Shown here piece after piece: positions 24,526-37,033 of a DNA stretch of 64,000 nucleotides (the stretch's first letter is position 1; each line of letters begins with the position of its first letter). Source of the stretch: Paulownia fortunei. Lineage: Eukaryota > Streptophyta > Magnoliopsida > Lamiales > Paulowniaceae. Position numbers and translations under genes: made by a program. The DNA lies in NCBI GenBank assembly GCA_019321725.1, contig CM033124.1:6324001-6388000 (forward strand), in the 5' to 3' direction. The notes below the pieces were generated by a model, which was not told the origin of the DNA, did no database searches, and was given only the letters and a program-made list of their open reading frames with translations.

Positions 24526-25026
24526 AAAATATATTCCTAAATTAATCAAAGCATTTGAAGTTGCAAGAAAAGGACGACCCAAAATTATAGGAATCTGTGC
24601 ATGTTTATTCACAGCAGGCTCTGTGTCCAAAATAATGAAATTCACTAGAAAGTAAAACTTGTCAATTTGTACCAACACATCTTCTACTACTCTCTTTAGA
24701 ACTTTAATCGAATGGTCAGCAAGTTGGAGTACAACAGAAGCTGTTTTAAGATCTCCCAAACCTATATATTCATATACTGATAAAGGTAAAAGATTTATAC
24801 TAGCACCAAGATCAAGCAAAGTACACTCTATTCTAGTGTTTCCTATAGTACATGAAATATTTGGACAACTTAGATCTTTGTACTTGGGTGAAGTGACTTG
24901 TTGAATGACTGAACTAACACTTTCAGTTAAAAATGTCTTCTTTTGTAAATGATGTTTTCTTTTGATTGTACATAAATCTTTTAAAAATTTGGCATAAGAA
25001 GGAACTTGTTTGATTATATCTAACAA
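24481..25026 (-). pseudogene. Athila-type aspartic protease, copy C
   Basis: An open stretch of 181 codons. Domain order: 'PSYAKFLKDLCTIKRKH', then CTIGNTRIECTLLDLGASIN with the catalytic Asp in DLGAS retained, then VVEDVLVQIDKFYF, NFIILDTEP and IPIILGRPFLATSNALI. These are the standard blocks of the pepsin-like protease in plant Athila elements, which processes Gag-Pol. It is the longest clean reading frame in the window, but it belongs to a dead element (RT truncated). It is followed by the duplicated spacer. Confidence 0.88.
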
Positions 25027-25659
25027 TAGAATATTAATCTTGACTTATTTAAAAACTTCAAAGGTTTAAGCATTTGAGTTCGATTTCTGAGTTATTTGTA
25101 ATCTTTGAGGAAAAGGAGCTAGAGGTAAATATTTTTTCTTTTCCATCATTTTCAAACTCATTTTCATTAAACTTACCTTCATCGTCAAAACTATTTCCAT
25201 TCTTCATTTTTTAAGGTGGATTAGAAACTTTCTCCTTGAACAACTTTTCCATTCCAAAGAGTTGTGACTGAATTAGTCTCCTTGATTCAATTTTCACCTG
25301 AAGAAGAAACGTGACAGTGAGTGGAAGGATTACATTGAGGTTGAGCTGGAAACTTACCTTTTTCTTGAGTGCACAAAGAGGTGGTTAATTTTAAAAGTGT
25401 GTTTTTTATCTCATTGATAACTTGTGAAGTTTGATTATTGATATTTGTTTATTCATATATAAATGCTTGCAAAGTCTTCTCAAGGGATTTTGTATGTGGA
25501 GTTGGATAAGAAGAAAAGTTTGGTGACTTTTGTAAATGTAGCAGTTGGGTACGGTTATCATCTCACCAACTAAAATTGGATGATTTCTCCTTTGTGGATT
25601 GTAAATTTCAGAATATGGAGAATGAAAAAGCTTTTCTGTTCATGAAATTTATTTGTACT

Positions 25660-26480
25660 GGTATGTTTAGACATTCGTTGGTGGGTGCCCCATATGTTCA
25701 CAATTGCTACAAACTTCTTCCTCTTGCATAGATTTGATTTTCTTTACTTTTTTAAGTTCCATAGCTTCAACTTTTCTTGTTAAACTAGCAATCCTAGCAT
25801 TTAGATTATTTTCTTGACTAAGATAATATTTTTCTTTATTACTATTAGCAAGATTAGATCTAATAAAACATTCAAAAGAGTTCTTTATCAAAAAACTCAC
25901 CATTACACATTGTTTCAATAAATTATTTTATTTCATCAGTTACACCTTCATAAAAGAAACTAAATAATTGCCATTTTTCAAAATGATGATGTGGGCGTGA
26001 ATTTAACAAATCTTTAAATCTCTCAACATTGAAAGAAAGCTTCATTAGAATTTTGAGAGAAGTTTTGGGTTTATCTTTTCAAAGAATTAGTTTTATGAGT
26101 TGGAAAGATTTTTTTTAAAAATTAAACTTGTACTTTTTGCTAAGTGCTAACTGATCTAGGTTTTAAAGAGTTAAGCCAAGTTTTTACCTTATTTTTTAAG
26201 CCAAGTTTTTTAGCTTAACAATCTCATTTGTACAAGTTTGGTCATCAAAAGTGGCACATACTTCATCAAATTCTTTCAGATGCAAGTATGGGCTTTCAGA
26301 GTTTAAACCATGGAAATTAGCAAGTAAAAAGATCATACCTAGCTTGAATTGAAAGTTATTTGCATTGAGAGGAGGAAAAATGAAACAAGAAGGAGAAGAA
26401 TTTTGAGGTTGCAAGTAATAACGCATGGTACGCACATATTAATTCTCACATATTAATTCTCAATTTCATCATAGACTCTT
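25660..26480 (-). pseudogene. Athila-type gag, copy C
   Basis: Minus strand: 'SYYLQP'-like N-terminus (26435), 'NANNFQFKLGMIFLLANF', 'PYLHLKEFDEVCATFDD', a broken middle (25930-26195) and a C-terminal piece (25918-25667) with 'NNLNARIASLTRKVEAMELK' (likely coiled) and a zinc-knuckle remnant CSNCEHMGH. Order and wording match copy A 14561-15440. Frameshifts near 26200 and 25925. Confidence 0.82.
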
Positions 26481-26654
26481 TCATTTTTAGCCAAGGTGGG
26501 AAGTGTGTGGAGGTGACACAAATAAATTTGCATACAAAATTTCATAATTATTTCTAACTAAACGCCAAGAATTATGATTATGATACCATATAACTATATA
26601 ATCATAAAGAAAATAAACACATAATATTTACAAACCCGAATACTTACCTTACCT

Positions 26655-26672
26655 TCCTCGGCAACGGCACCA
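26655..26672 (-). other. Primer binding site, copy C
   Basis: Minus strand tggtgccgttgccgagga, six bases after the LTR end. It closely resembles the tRNA-Asp-type site (TGGCGCCGTTGCCGGGGA) typical of Athila elements. Confidence 0.82.
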
Positions 26673-26678
26673 AAAACT

Positions 26679-28250
26679 TGCTATAACTTTAAGGTTGCAA
26701 ACCCAAATACAGATTATGTCAAGTAATAAATTTCTCGTAAGTTCGAGGTCGATCCACAGAGAAGTAGTTTGAAGATTTCAAGATTATATTTCTAAAAAAA
26801 AAACAAAGATGGGCTTTACGTAGTTTAGAATATAAAAAAATAAACAATGTATGTTTTAACATAAAAAATAAGGTAATAAAAGTACTGAGAATTTGGGACC
26901 CACTCTTGAGTTTTGGATAGATGAACGATTATTTATTATTTTTTACATCTTTTAATTGCCACTATTGGAATTCATACATAATGAAGGTCCAATGGGAAGC
27001 TGTTATCAAATAGCTCGTGCAATATGGTAATTATGATATTGTCTTACTATTTGCAAATTATCTCTTAACGCCAACACTTGTTTACCAATCAAGTATTTAT
27101 GCACGCCTTTATCTACAATAAATCAAGATTTCACGTTAGTGGTTGGTATAGTAAAACCAAATATCTAGTTAAATAAACCCATGTATTTGTTGTGCTAATA
27201 GTGATACATAAATTAAGAATTACTACAAAATAAGTAGAGTTTAGATAAAAAAATTAAAATAATAATACAACACACTTAAATATTTTCTATCATTATAACC
27301 GTTCATCTTTCTCCATCAAGAGGTTCACCCTTTTTTCCTCAACAAAATAAAATTTAAAAAGATATAATGAAAATAGAAAAGATTAAAAATAGAAGAGAAG
27401 ATAGATAATATATTTCTATTACTACTAGAAACTTACATTACTAGTAGAAAACTTAGTCTAAAGAGACCCTCTACCACCCCAATCTTACAAGCTTAATACA
27501 TGGTCTATTTATAGTACTTGGAGTATGCTAGATGCCAAAAATATAATAGAGGAATTAAACAATCAAGTTGTATGCTAGTTATCAAGAGTTGGTAAGTTGT
27601 TACACTAAATCCTCTAAATTTTCACCTACCCGAATGAATTGAATTTTTAAGCTGGACACAGCCAGATTTTGATATTGGGTAAAAAATAAAAGTTGTAGAT
27701 CTTCTGTTCTAATATACTTGCTCATGTTATTTGTCAAATATGTTGTTAGATGACGGAGATATGGTTAAATTACCGAATTATGTTTAAAAGCCATCCTTCA
27801 ACATCAACGGCATATTACAGCATATTTATTGATGATTTTAACATATTTTCTTACCATTTTGTCTTCAGAAAACTTGTTTATCTACCTCTTGTGTATAACC
27901 CAATTGGTAAAATAGTTTAGAACTGGGATTAACTCTTATCCAAATTTTTGGTGATCCATTTTGTATAGCCACTTGTAATCCAACTTCTTTGATCCTCACA
28001 CGTTTAGTACGGGATTAAAAATCTACATAAACTTGTAGATGAATGACTTATTAATCTATAGCCTCAAGAATTAATCTAAAACCATTTCAGAATCAAAAGT
28101 TACTCCAATTTCTCTAAAACCTGCACAAAAAATAAAACTTTTTAATCTTATTTTTTTATGTTGATTTCCCATTTTATTTCTGAAACACAAAAAATGCTTT
28201 ATTAGGAGTTTTAATGATAATTTTAAAGTAAAAATAATTATATAAATCCT
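26679..28250 (-). repeat. 5' LTR of Athila copy C
   Basis: On the minus strand it ends ...GTTATAGCA at 26679; TATA box at 27506-27513. It is collinear with the copy B LTR from there to about 28150, but the LTR start is too diverged to place exactly. By the TATA-to-start distance in copy B it should lie near 28250. Confidence 0.75.
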
Positions 28251-28640
28251 AATTAATTATACAGTTGTAAATGTTAATTGGAGTATTTTTTGTAATATTG
28301 ATGTTGATTTTTCTAATTATAGTTTGACCATTTTATTTTCTTTTTTTTTTTGTTTCTTTTTTTTTTTTGCAAGCTACTGTGAGAGCTCTTGTTTTTCATT
28401 ATAAGGTGTTGTTGGTGCATGACCTGGTCATTTGCACGAGATTTTGAGCCTTACGACCAGGAAATTAAATGAACTCTCTATTTATTGATAAATAAAGCAA
28501 ATAGGAAAGAATAAATCTTTGGTGGATTTTTCTAAACCTTTGATCAACGGGACCAATTCGAGTATTAAAAGGCAGGCAATACAAGCAAACACTTTTAAGA
28601 TTAAATCGGCGATTTATTCAAATGATAAACTTTAGTGCAA
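28251..28640. other. No gene recognised
   Basis: AT-rich with T runs (28340-28370). Junction zone between copy C and element D; no LTR ends seen. Confidence 0.5.
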
Positions 28641-29470
28641 TATGGTGGTGTGCCTAGTGATGACCCTAATGCCCACATTACAAACTTATTAGAAATTTGT
28701 GATACTTTTAAGCACAATGGAGTGATCAATGATGCTATTAGGCTAAGATTGTTTCCATTTTCTATGAAACACAATGCTAAGATTTAGCTTAATTCATTCC
28801 CCACCAGGTCAATCACCACGTGGGAGGCCATAGCACAAGCATTCCTTGCCAAGTGCTTCCCCACCTTCTAAAACCACTAAAATGAGGAACAACATTACTA
28901 TATTTGTGTAATTTGAGCTGAAGTTCTTGTATGAAGGTTGGGAGAGGTTCAAGGATTTGTTGAAGAAGTGCCCACACCATGGGTCACTCCAACTGAGCTA
29001 TGATAGATGCAATGGCAGGAGGCACAATTATGAGGAAAACTCTAGAGGTCGCATATGAATTGTTAGAAAAAATGGCATCTAATAGTTACCAGTGGAAAAT
29101 AGATAGAAGTTCAAGAAAGAAGGCAGTGGGAGTGCACACAATTAACACATACTCTGCACTTTCAGCTCAAATGGAAGCATTGAACAAGAAGATTGACAAC
29201 CTAAGTGCTGCAGCGATGAAGGTGCAAACCATTGCATATGAGTTATGTGGAGGTAGACACAATAACATCGAGTGTCAAGTGGGGAACCCATTTTCATCCT
29301 CATCTAAGCAAGCTAATTATATTGGGAATTTTAATAGGCAAGCAAACAATTCCTATTCCCAAATATACAATCTCGAATGGAAGAATCACCCAAATTTCAC
29401 ATATGGAGGTCAAAATAGCCGAGGTACTTCTCAACCAATCAAAACATGGCAAACATCCACCACCTAGTTA
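28641..29470 (+). pseudogene. gypsy gag, element D (second Athila-like family)
   Basis: Reads 'GVPSDDPNAHITNLLEICDT', 'FKHNGVINDAIRLRLFPFS', SITTWEAIAQAFLAKCFP, then after breaks 'MIDAMAGGTIM', 'ASNSYQW', the knuckle remnant YELCGGRHNNIEC, and 'NRQANNSYSQIYN', 'NHPNF'. This is a normal retrotransposon gag in order, but with stops at 28786, 28871 and others. The 29000-29467 part is open for 155 codons. It is clearly distinct from the gag of copies A and C. No LTR or start of the element is visible. Confidence 0.82.
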
Positions 29471-29739
29471 CCCACCCTGAGAGAAGAAATCAAATTTAGA
29501 AGAGCATATGGCCAAGTTCATTGCTAATGCCAAAACGAGAATCTAAAACAATGAGGCAACCTTATGAAATTTGGAAACTTAAATAGGTCAAATTGAAAGC
29601 AAGGGTTTGGGACATCTCAAGCGGCAATGCTTAGTGACACAGAGAAAAATCCTAAAGACCATGTCAAGGCCACCATCTTGAGTGGAAAAGAGTTAGATTT
29701 GAAGGTGAATGAAGTAGAATCTCCAAGAGAGATTTGAAG

Positions 29740-30420
29740 GTGAATAAAGTAGAATCTCAAGGAGATGAGTCAATTCCTAATGATAAGAAAGAAGAACATC
29801 AACATAAGGAGGAGAATGAGCATGCATCAACATCAAAGCCTAGCACCTCTTCCAATGGTATTAAAAAAGCAAAAGTTAGATGTGCAATTCTCTAAATTTC
29901 TTGAAGTCTTTAAAAAGATGCATATTAACATACCATTTATCGATGTTTTACTTGAAATGCCTAGTTATGCTAAATTCTTGAAAGAATCTTGTCTAATAAA
30001 AGAAAATTGGAGGAACATGAGGCGATTGTGTAAAACAAGTTTCCTCCTATGTTCAAGGACACAGGAGTTTTTATATCCCTTGCACTATTAGTCCAATTTT
30101 ATTTTCCAAAGTCTTGTTTGATTTGGGTGCAAGCATTAATCTTATGCCTATGATTATTTTTATGAAACTTAGACTTGGAGAGGTCAAGCCTACAATGGTA
30201 TATTTGCAAGTTGTGAATCGGTCCATCAAGTATTCTAGAGGCATCATTGAGGATGTGCTTGTCATGGTACATAAATTCATCTTTTTGGTTTATTTTCTTA
30301 TTTTGGACATGTATGAGGATGTGGACTTGCCTCTCATTTTAGGTAGACCTTCCTAGCTATGAGTAAGGCATTAATTGATGTTCAACTAGGGAGGTTGATA
30401 CTTAGAGTATGAGATGATCA
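29740..30420 (+). pseudogene. Aspartic protease, element D
   Basis: Leader 'LDVQFSKFLEVFKKMHINI' and 'EMPSYAKFLK' (29765-30000), then after frame changes FDLGASINLMPM with DLGAS retained, LRLGEVKPTMVYLQ, GIIEDVLVMVHKF and LPLILGRPS (30114-30356). It resembles the element E protease (63459-63941, minus) more than that of copies A and C. A stop follows LGRPS, where other members read LGRPFLA. Confidence 0.82.
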
Positions 30421-30421
30421 A

Positions 30422-30790
30422 GTGATTTTTAATATGTTTAAGGCCATGAAACATCAGGATGATGAGCATAGATGTTATAAAATTAATGCACTTGATTCTT
30501 TAGCTTTTGAATTGTTGCATGAGAATAGGTTCAAAGACGAGTTGGAGGTATGTTTAGTTCTTGCTAAGGAAGAGAAGAAGGATGATAAAGGGATACAGGT
30601 TGTTGTGGTGAACTTGAAGGACAATCCTTTGTACAAAAGAAATCGTCAACTACGCTTTGAAGTATTAGAGAGGCCTCCCTCTACACAACTAAAGCTATCC
30701 ATTGAGGAGCTTCCTATTCTTGAACTTAAACCCCTTTTCCCTCATTTGAAGTAGCTTATCTTGAGGATTCAAATTCTTCTTCCTTGACAG
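30422..30790 (+). pseudogene. Protease-RT linker, element D
   Basis: 110-codon open stretch with 'HQDDEHRCYKINALDSL', an acidic/Lys-rich middle and 'PILELKPLFPHLK' before a stop. The RT that should follow is replaced by Tekay-type LTR sequence from about 30795. Confidence 0.75.
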
Positions 30791-30794
30791 GTGA

Positions 30795-31947
30795 GATGCC
30801 CTAATAAATTGTATTTGAATTATTAGTTATTTAATGGATGTCCTAATGTTTAATGTCTTGAGTTAGTAGTAAAATATATAATATGCATTATTTTTAAGAT
30901 TATAAAATTAATATAGAATTGTTTATAAAAGACTGAAAAGTGTATATGAGTTTAACTAAAATAGATTAAATGATTTATAAAAAGGATATTAAATAGTACA
31001 TAATTTGATTATGTTAGGCCTTTAACATATCCTATCTTCCAAAGAGATTGACCTTTTTCAGTTAGCACAAAGTGGACTTGAGGTAAGTTTAAACTTTCAT
31101 TTGCTGTATTACAGGAATCATATAATATTGTTCATGTTTTAATATGATTGTCATTATTTATTAAATGATGTAATGTTTGATGCATTTATAATTTATTAAG
31201 CATGATACTATTAAGAATATAATGAGATTTTTTGAAAAGGAAGTATGGTACTTGATTGATGGTCAGGTAGACAAGGAATGTGGGAAGGACCGGTGAACCC
31301 AACAAATGGTGGCAAATACTTGAGGTTGAAAAATCGGTATAGGAAAGTCACAATGAATGAGATAGAATACGGCTAATACTTGATGTTGAAAGACCAAATA
31401 TAGAAACCCCATATTATTTCTCTTATTGGCCAATCATTATGAATATGTTTCAAAAACCACGGTCTATTACTATTAGTTAAGTACCGCACTTCAAGAGCCC
31501 TAAAAAATGATTTATGAATGAAAGTTGTTAAATAGAATAATACATTTAATGATTTATGAGATGTGCATATATGCTATTTGTTATTGCATCAGTTTCACCT
31601 TACCTCATTAGATTTATGTGATGCAGGTGAAAATGTAGAGGTTTAGAGGTTGACTGAGAGTCCAGAGCAGTCGGACAGAGATTTGTTCATATGTTATTGT
31701 CATACTATTTTGTTTTTAAATAAACCGCTCTATTATTGTTTTGTAAATAAATGTACTTAGTTTTTAATTATGTATATGGTGTGTTTAAAATAAAATAAAA
31801 CAACAAATGAATTCAAGTTTTTTCTCTTATAGCCAAAAAGAGAATCTTTATTAAAACCCTGACTCTAGTATTGATGAAAAATTAATATTTCTTGACGTAA
31901 CTATATTAACTTGTTTAGATTCTGCAGTTAGATTAAGGGTTGTTACA
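30795..31947 (+). repeat. 5'-truncated Tekay-type LTR fragment
   Basis: Starts inside the LTR at the point matching about 12747 (tgccctaata...) and runs to the LTR end TGTTACA at 31947. The left ~950 bases are missing, so no TSD can be read. Joined directly to element D. Confidence 0.85.
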
Positions 31948-34028
31948 CCTTTATAGTTTGTCAACTAATAGTGCCAGAATTTGTTTACTTTCCATGGTTC
32001 TTGAATTTAAAATTTCAAAATTTTTGTAAATCAAGATTCCTCTTAACCACTCCTTTACTAGCAAATTTAATTTAAACAAATTATGCAAATAAGATTCTAT
32101 TTTTTTTAAAGTACAATTAAGATTCTAATCTACTTGCAATTGGATATTTGAAATTGATGTTGGATTCCAACCTTAATTACTGGATAAGATCGAACAAAAT
32201 ACGGGTTAGATTTAACCCAGATCTAATTTTACCTATCTGGACTGGGTTAGCGAGGTATCATATTCATCCTGCGCGTCGCTCAATAGAAGCACAATAAAAT
32301 TTAGAATTTCTAAAGTCTCTCACGGACGATAATTCTCTATAAAATCCAAAAATCCCATCCGCCTACTTTGCAATGTTTATGATTCCAACAAGAATCATAA
32401 TACGGAGACTCCATTATAAAGAAATTGATAGAGAAAGAAGGAAGAAAGACTGACTAAAGAAGAAAAGAAGATTTGCTACTAACTTCGACTGGTTGGGGAA
32501 ACTATTTCAAAAAATTGTGTTTGAGAGTTTATTTTTTCATAAAGTGTTGTTTGTTTGGGTATTAAGAGATTTATTTTGAAAACTTAAGTCTCACCTACCT
32601 CATAAATACAAATTGACTTCTCCAATACCAAAGTTTCTATTTCATAGATTTTCCATATACGTATATAGTATGTTTGTTTATACACACAGATGCATTTAAC
32701 AAATATTGTTATAGCAACTATAATAAAAAATACATTTATTTATTTAGGTAACCAACTACGGAAAACACATTTTTATATATAAAACAATCATATATTTTCT
32801 CACATAATATTGTATATTTGAACATACATATATACATGTATAATTATCCACATTTATTTGTTTATTATAATACCCTTTATGATGGAATATATATCTATTA
32901 ACTTAGGTATGCCATATATGGAAAATTTATTTATATATATAAAACAACCATATATTTATTGAATAAATATTGTATATTTGAACATGCATATGCTTGTATA
33001 ATTATATACATTTATTTGTTTATTTATGCAATATATTAACAAATATTATCATACCCAATATAATGGAACATATATCTATTTATTTAGGTAAAGCAAGTAT
33101 GGAAATATATTTTTATATAAAACAACCATATATTTATTTATATAATGTTGTTTTCTTAAATATATATATAAATTTATGATTATACAAATATGTTTGTTAA
33201 TATAAACAAATATATTAACAAATATTATTATACCTAGTAAATTGAAAATATATTATTTATTTAGGTGTATGATGTCCAAAATCCTATAGCATGATGTTCA
33301 ATGCCTGCTAAAATATTTTATTCATCGACAAATGATGTAATTGATGTTTTGGAACCATTTTAAAATATTGTCGTTATGTCCCGTTTATACTTCCGTTCAT
33401 TAAAATATACAATTGTATAGAAAATTATATGAAAATAAATGTTTATGATTGCATATGCATATAATTTTAAGTATTTGTATATGTATATACATATTCATAC
33501 ACACATACGCCAACTTCCCATATAACAAACAATTATGTATATGCAAACAAAATGTACGTAGACGTATGTAAAGACAATTACATTTGTTAACATACAAATT
33601 TTTATTTATTTGAAATATAGTGAACTAAAACATCAACTTAAAAATAAAATATCTACGTTTTTACACCTAATTATGTACGAGTAGGAAATGTGTTTCATAA
33701 ATTAAAAAAGTGTAGGTTTCTAGTCTAATTTAAGTATGTATACTTAATTATATGTACATGAAAATTAATACTTATGTATGGGTACGAAATTAAATTGATA
33801 AAATAAATATTATTACACATCATGAAGTATATTTGAATTATGTATACATAATCATTACAAATGTATTTTTATACCTTCTAATACTGAGATATGATCCTAT
33901 TTTACTTAAACTATGTACAAGGCAATGTACATGTATTACATATTCTACAATGCATGTAAGTATGTTTTCCTACAAAATAATAATGTGATGTATATCTAAA
34001 TTCAAATATACATATATGTATTTATGTA
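31948..34028. other. AT-rich spacer, no gene recognised
   Basis: Very AT-rich apart from a somewhat GC-richer stretch at 32190-32400. Contains the tandem array at 32690-33267. Short open stretches (32994-33179, 33400-33597) are low-complexity Ile/Tyr/Asn reads and not genes. Confidence 0.6.
32690..33267. repeat. Diverged tandem array, ~160-180 bp unit
   Basis: A unit with 'tatttattta(g)gta', then 'tatggaaa', 'tatataaaacaa(c/t)catatatt', then 'tgtatatttgaacat' and 'acaaatatt(a/g)t' recurs. The TTAGGTA/G anchors end at 32750, 32909, 33090 and 33267, giving spacings of 159, 181 and 177. About three and a half units. Confidence 0.75.
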
Positions 34029-35439
34029 GATACTGTAACACCCTCTTCGTAGGATGTTATTTTCTTCGTTACTTAGTATTATTTAAATAATTTTAGTCAA
34101 GTCATCTAATAAAATAATTTGGAATAATAAGAAAAAAAGTCAGTGACATTTATTCAACAAGTTTCTACTAGAAAACTTTAGTTGTTAATTTATTAAAATA
34201 GTAAAAGAATCATTGTAAAGTTCCAAGTTCAAGAATTGTACGTTAACTCAAAACATGAAATACTCGAATTAATTCAAACTATCACCTTGTGAAAAACTAA
34301 TTTCGAGACTCCGCCACCACTATCACCTTGCACCAGCCCTACTATTCTCCGTGTCCACATCTTACCCTTTATTTCCCTGCAATATAGGAATATAAGTCTA
34401 TATGTAAATGCTTAGTAATTAACATCACAAATCTCACAAAACACATTAGAATGATCTCTTTGAAAATGTTTGAATTTTTTTATATGTATATACTTGAAAA
34501 TATATACTAGTAGGGATTTAGGCATGGTATCATGTGAACAACTACGATAGAAACCAGGGTAGCTAGTCACCGAATCCCACCGGAGCAAACTCATAGCTAA
34601 TAAGAGTGGACTAGGAGTCCTAAAGGCGAACTCGTGCCCCAAACTCATATGTGGATGGACTAGGAGTCCAGTACCAGCCTCTTAAAAAAAATCTCTTTTG
34701 AAAAATACTTTTACTCATATTGTCTCTTATATAATATGAAATAAGATTAACTGCACATCTTTGTCATAATATACTCATACTAGCTCAAAAACATGTAACG
34801 TGTAATATAATATGAATCCGTCATTGGCGAAGACATACACGACATCTAGTATATACATATATCGTACACATAAAGCCATAAAAATCAACTTCTCGTATTG
34901 CAAGTGAGAGATGCATTTACACTTTTTACCAACTTACTAAATTCCTAGCGTTAGGTGATGTGTCATTTGTGAACCCCTTCAATGTGCTTGCCTTCAAGAC
35001 GGTTCATGTAAAAAATCACTAGTTTACATACTTATTAAGAAAATTACTCTTAAATACTCATATTATTGCCAAACATCAAAATAAATACCAACATAAATAA
35101 TTGTTGCAACAAGACTAGTTACTAAATATTGTCAACAAAACTAGCAACTTGACCTATTAGGCTTTAGAGAGCTTTAACTAAAAACTCATACTCTTTTCAT
35201 GAAAATTTTGGTCCTATGAAAGCTAACATCCTAATAATGTCTCATGAATTTTACTAGCTTCAAAAGAACAGGGAAAATGCATTTTTTTCAACTTTTCCAA
35301 CTCATCTCAGTGTTTCAGCCATATTACAAACAGACAGAACACATCTTTCTCTTAAATTTTACACCCTTAAATAACATATCAAAAATCATCTAGTAATTTG
35401 TCCAAGGTGATAAAGTGCTATTTCATATAAAAAATGGAT

Positions 35440-35990
35440 TTTACAATTTAGGTCACAGAAACTGTCAGCATTAAATTCATAATGAAAATACTTAGTTCAA
35501 AAATCTAAATTAAATATTTTACGAGAAAATTAAATCTTTACAAATTTATGGATATTCATAACATATAAATATATATTAGAAAATTAGCTCAAAATCCTGT
35601 CATATGAATTCAGAATATTATCAGCATAAAATTCACAGTGAACAAACTTAGTTGAAAAATTTTAATGAAATAATTTTACAAGAAAATTAAATCTTAAAAA
35701 AAATTATTGTACGTTCATATCATATAACTATACAACATATCAGAAAAGTAGCTCAAAATCCTGTCAACTTGGAATACATTCTCAAATGCAGATAACAAAA
35801 ACTGTTAGCATCAAATTCCCAATGAACAGACTTATTTCCAAAATTCGAATTAGATATTTTACAAGGAGATTATATCTTAAAAAACTAATGGATGTTCATA
35901 ACATATAAATATATAATGTAACATAAAATTAGCTCAAAATTCTATCATATGAATACAGAATACATTTTCAAAGTCAGACATCAAACAGTT
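35440..35990. repeat. Tandem repeat inside the solo LTR
   Basis: Three diverged units carrying 'agctcaaaat(c/t)ct(g/a)tca', then 'actgt(c/t)agcat(t/c)aaatt' and 'ataacatataa'. The agctcaaaa anchors begin at 35586, 35750 and 35931 (spacing 164 and 181). Confidence 0.75.
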
Positions 35991-36614
35991 ATGAACTAAA
36001 AACCCTAGTCATAAAAAAAAAAAAAACATGTTCATATATCTATATACATATATATGTAATCGCATGTACATATATTTATATATTCATAAAGGGAGAGGGA
36101 GTGTATGATTATAATAATTCATACTTAATCATGTTATAAATAATCATACCTTGAGACTCTTCTTTATTCTCTTGCTACGTGGAGACGATTAGGAGGAGGT
36201 CTAAGTATGTTATTACATATTTTTTTGTTATGGCTAAAGTAAAATTCTTAGGTGTGGAATATCTAATATAAAATAAATAGAAAAAGAGAGAAATGAGACG
36301 TGAGACTGAGAGGAGAAGGTAGAGATAGAAATAGAGATATTATGAGGTTAGAGGGATGAATGTCTATTTTCATGGTTAATTTAGGGGATAATTTTTTAGG
36401 CCAATTAGGGTGATTGGAGGCTTAATTGTTGATTAGAATGACTCATATACCGTTAAAACGTATGAGAAAGAAAATAAAAAAAAGAAGGTTTGAATTGTTT
36501 TTTTTCCCCTTTGATTAGTACGTTTATGACCTCAAATCAAGTCAATTTAATATCTTATTCAACCTTAATCTCTTTTTTTTAATAGCGTCGATATTAACTA
36601 ACACTTTACGCACA

Positions 36615-36622
<8 letters not shown>

Positions 36623-36649
<27 letters not shown>

Positions 36650-36650
36650 C
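36623..36650. repeat. TAA microsatellite
   Basis: About nine uninterrupted TAA units near the end of the solo LTR. Confidence 0.95.
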
Positions 36651-36990
36651 ATAAAATTTGTATTAATACAATGCTCAAAGATATTTTTATAAGAATCATA
36701 GAATGATCATTGAATAAATATTGTGATACATATAATCCTTCTAATTATCAAGAAAATTTAGTTAATTAAATAATTATCATAAACAAAATTAATTAATCAA
36801 CATGATTAGCATGAACTTATTTTAGCACATCAGAACCTTATTACAGTCATTGCATAGACACTAGTTAAAAATATTCATGACACATTTTGAATAATTACAT
36901 CATCATTAGATAACATCAACTAAATTTTCTCTTAATTCTAATAGAAATTCTTATAGTAAAATGTGGGACGTAACACATACATATGTGTTG

Positions 36991-37032
<42 letters not shown>

Positions 37033-37033
37033 A
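36991..37033. repeat. Compound (TA)n(TG)n microsatellite
   Basis: TA repeats run directly into TG repeats, 15 bases from the right TSD of the solo LTR. A second short (TA)n lies at 37166-37180. They produce the false ORF 36963-37217. Confidence 0.95.

Larger units (their letters stand above)
23515..28250 (-). mobile_element. Athila-type element, copy C (3'-truncated)
   Basis: On the minus strand, in order: LTR (26679 to about 28250), primer binding site, gag, protease, RT leader and the first part of RT, ending at about 23515. RNase H, integrase, any post-pol genes and the 3' LTR are absent, so it cannot show whether this copy once carried LOG. It is the best preserved gag-protease of the family in this window. 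Confidence 0.85.
34034..36975. repeat. Probable solo LTR, 2,942 bp
   Basis: Starts TGTAACACCC and ends GGGACGTAACA (TG...CA). Flanking pentamers GATAC (34029-34033) and CATAC (36976-36980) differ by one base and look like an aged TSD. No pol, primer site or polypurine tract inside. It contains a tandem repeat at 35440-35990, AT-rich stretches and a TAA microsatellite. Orientation is not decided. It does not match the Tekay-type LTR family above, apart from the ends. Confidence 0.68.

Noticed and set aside
24659..24904. 81-codon plus-strand ORF
   Set aside because: Shadow of the minus-strand Athila protease.
32690..33267. CRISPR-like array
   Set aside because: Units are long, diverged, AT-rich and without unique spacers; plant context.
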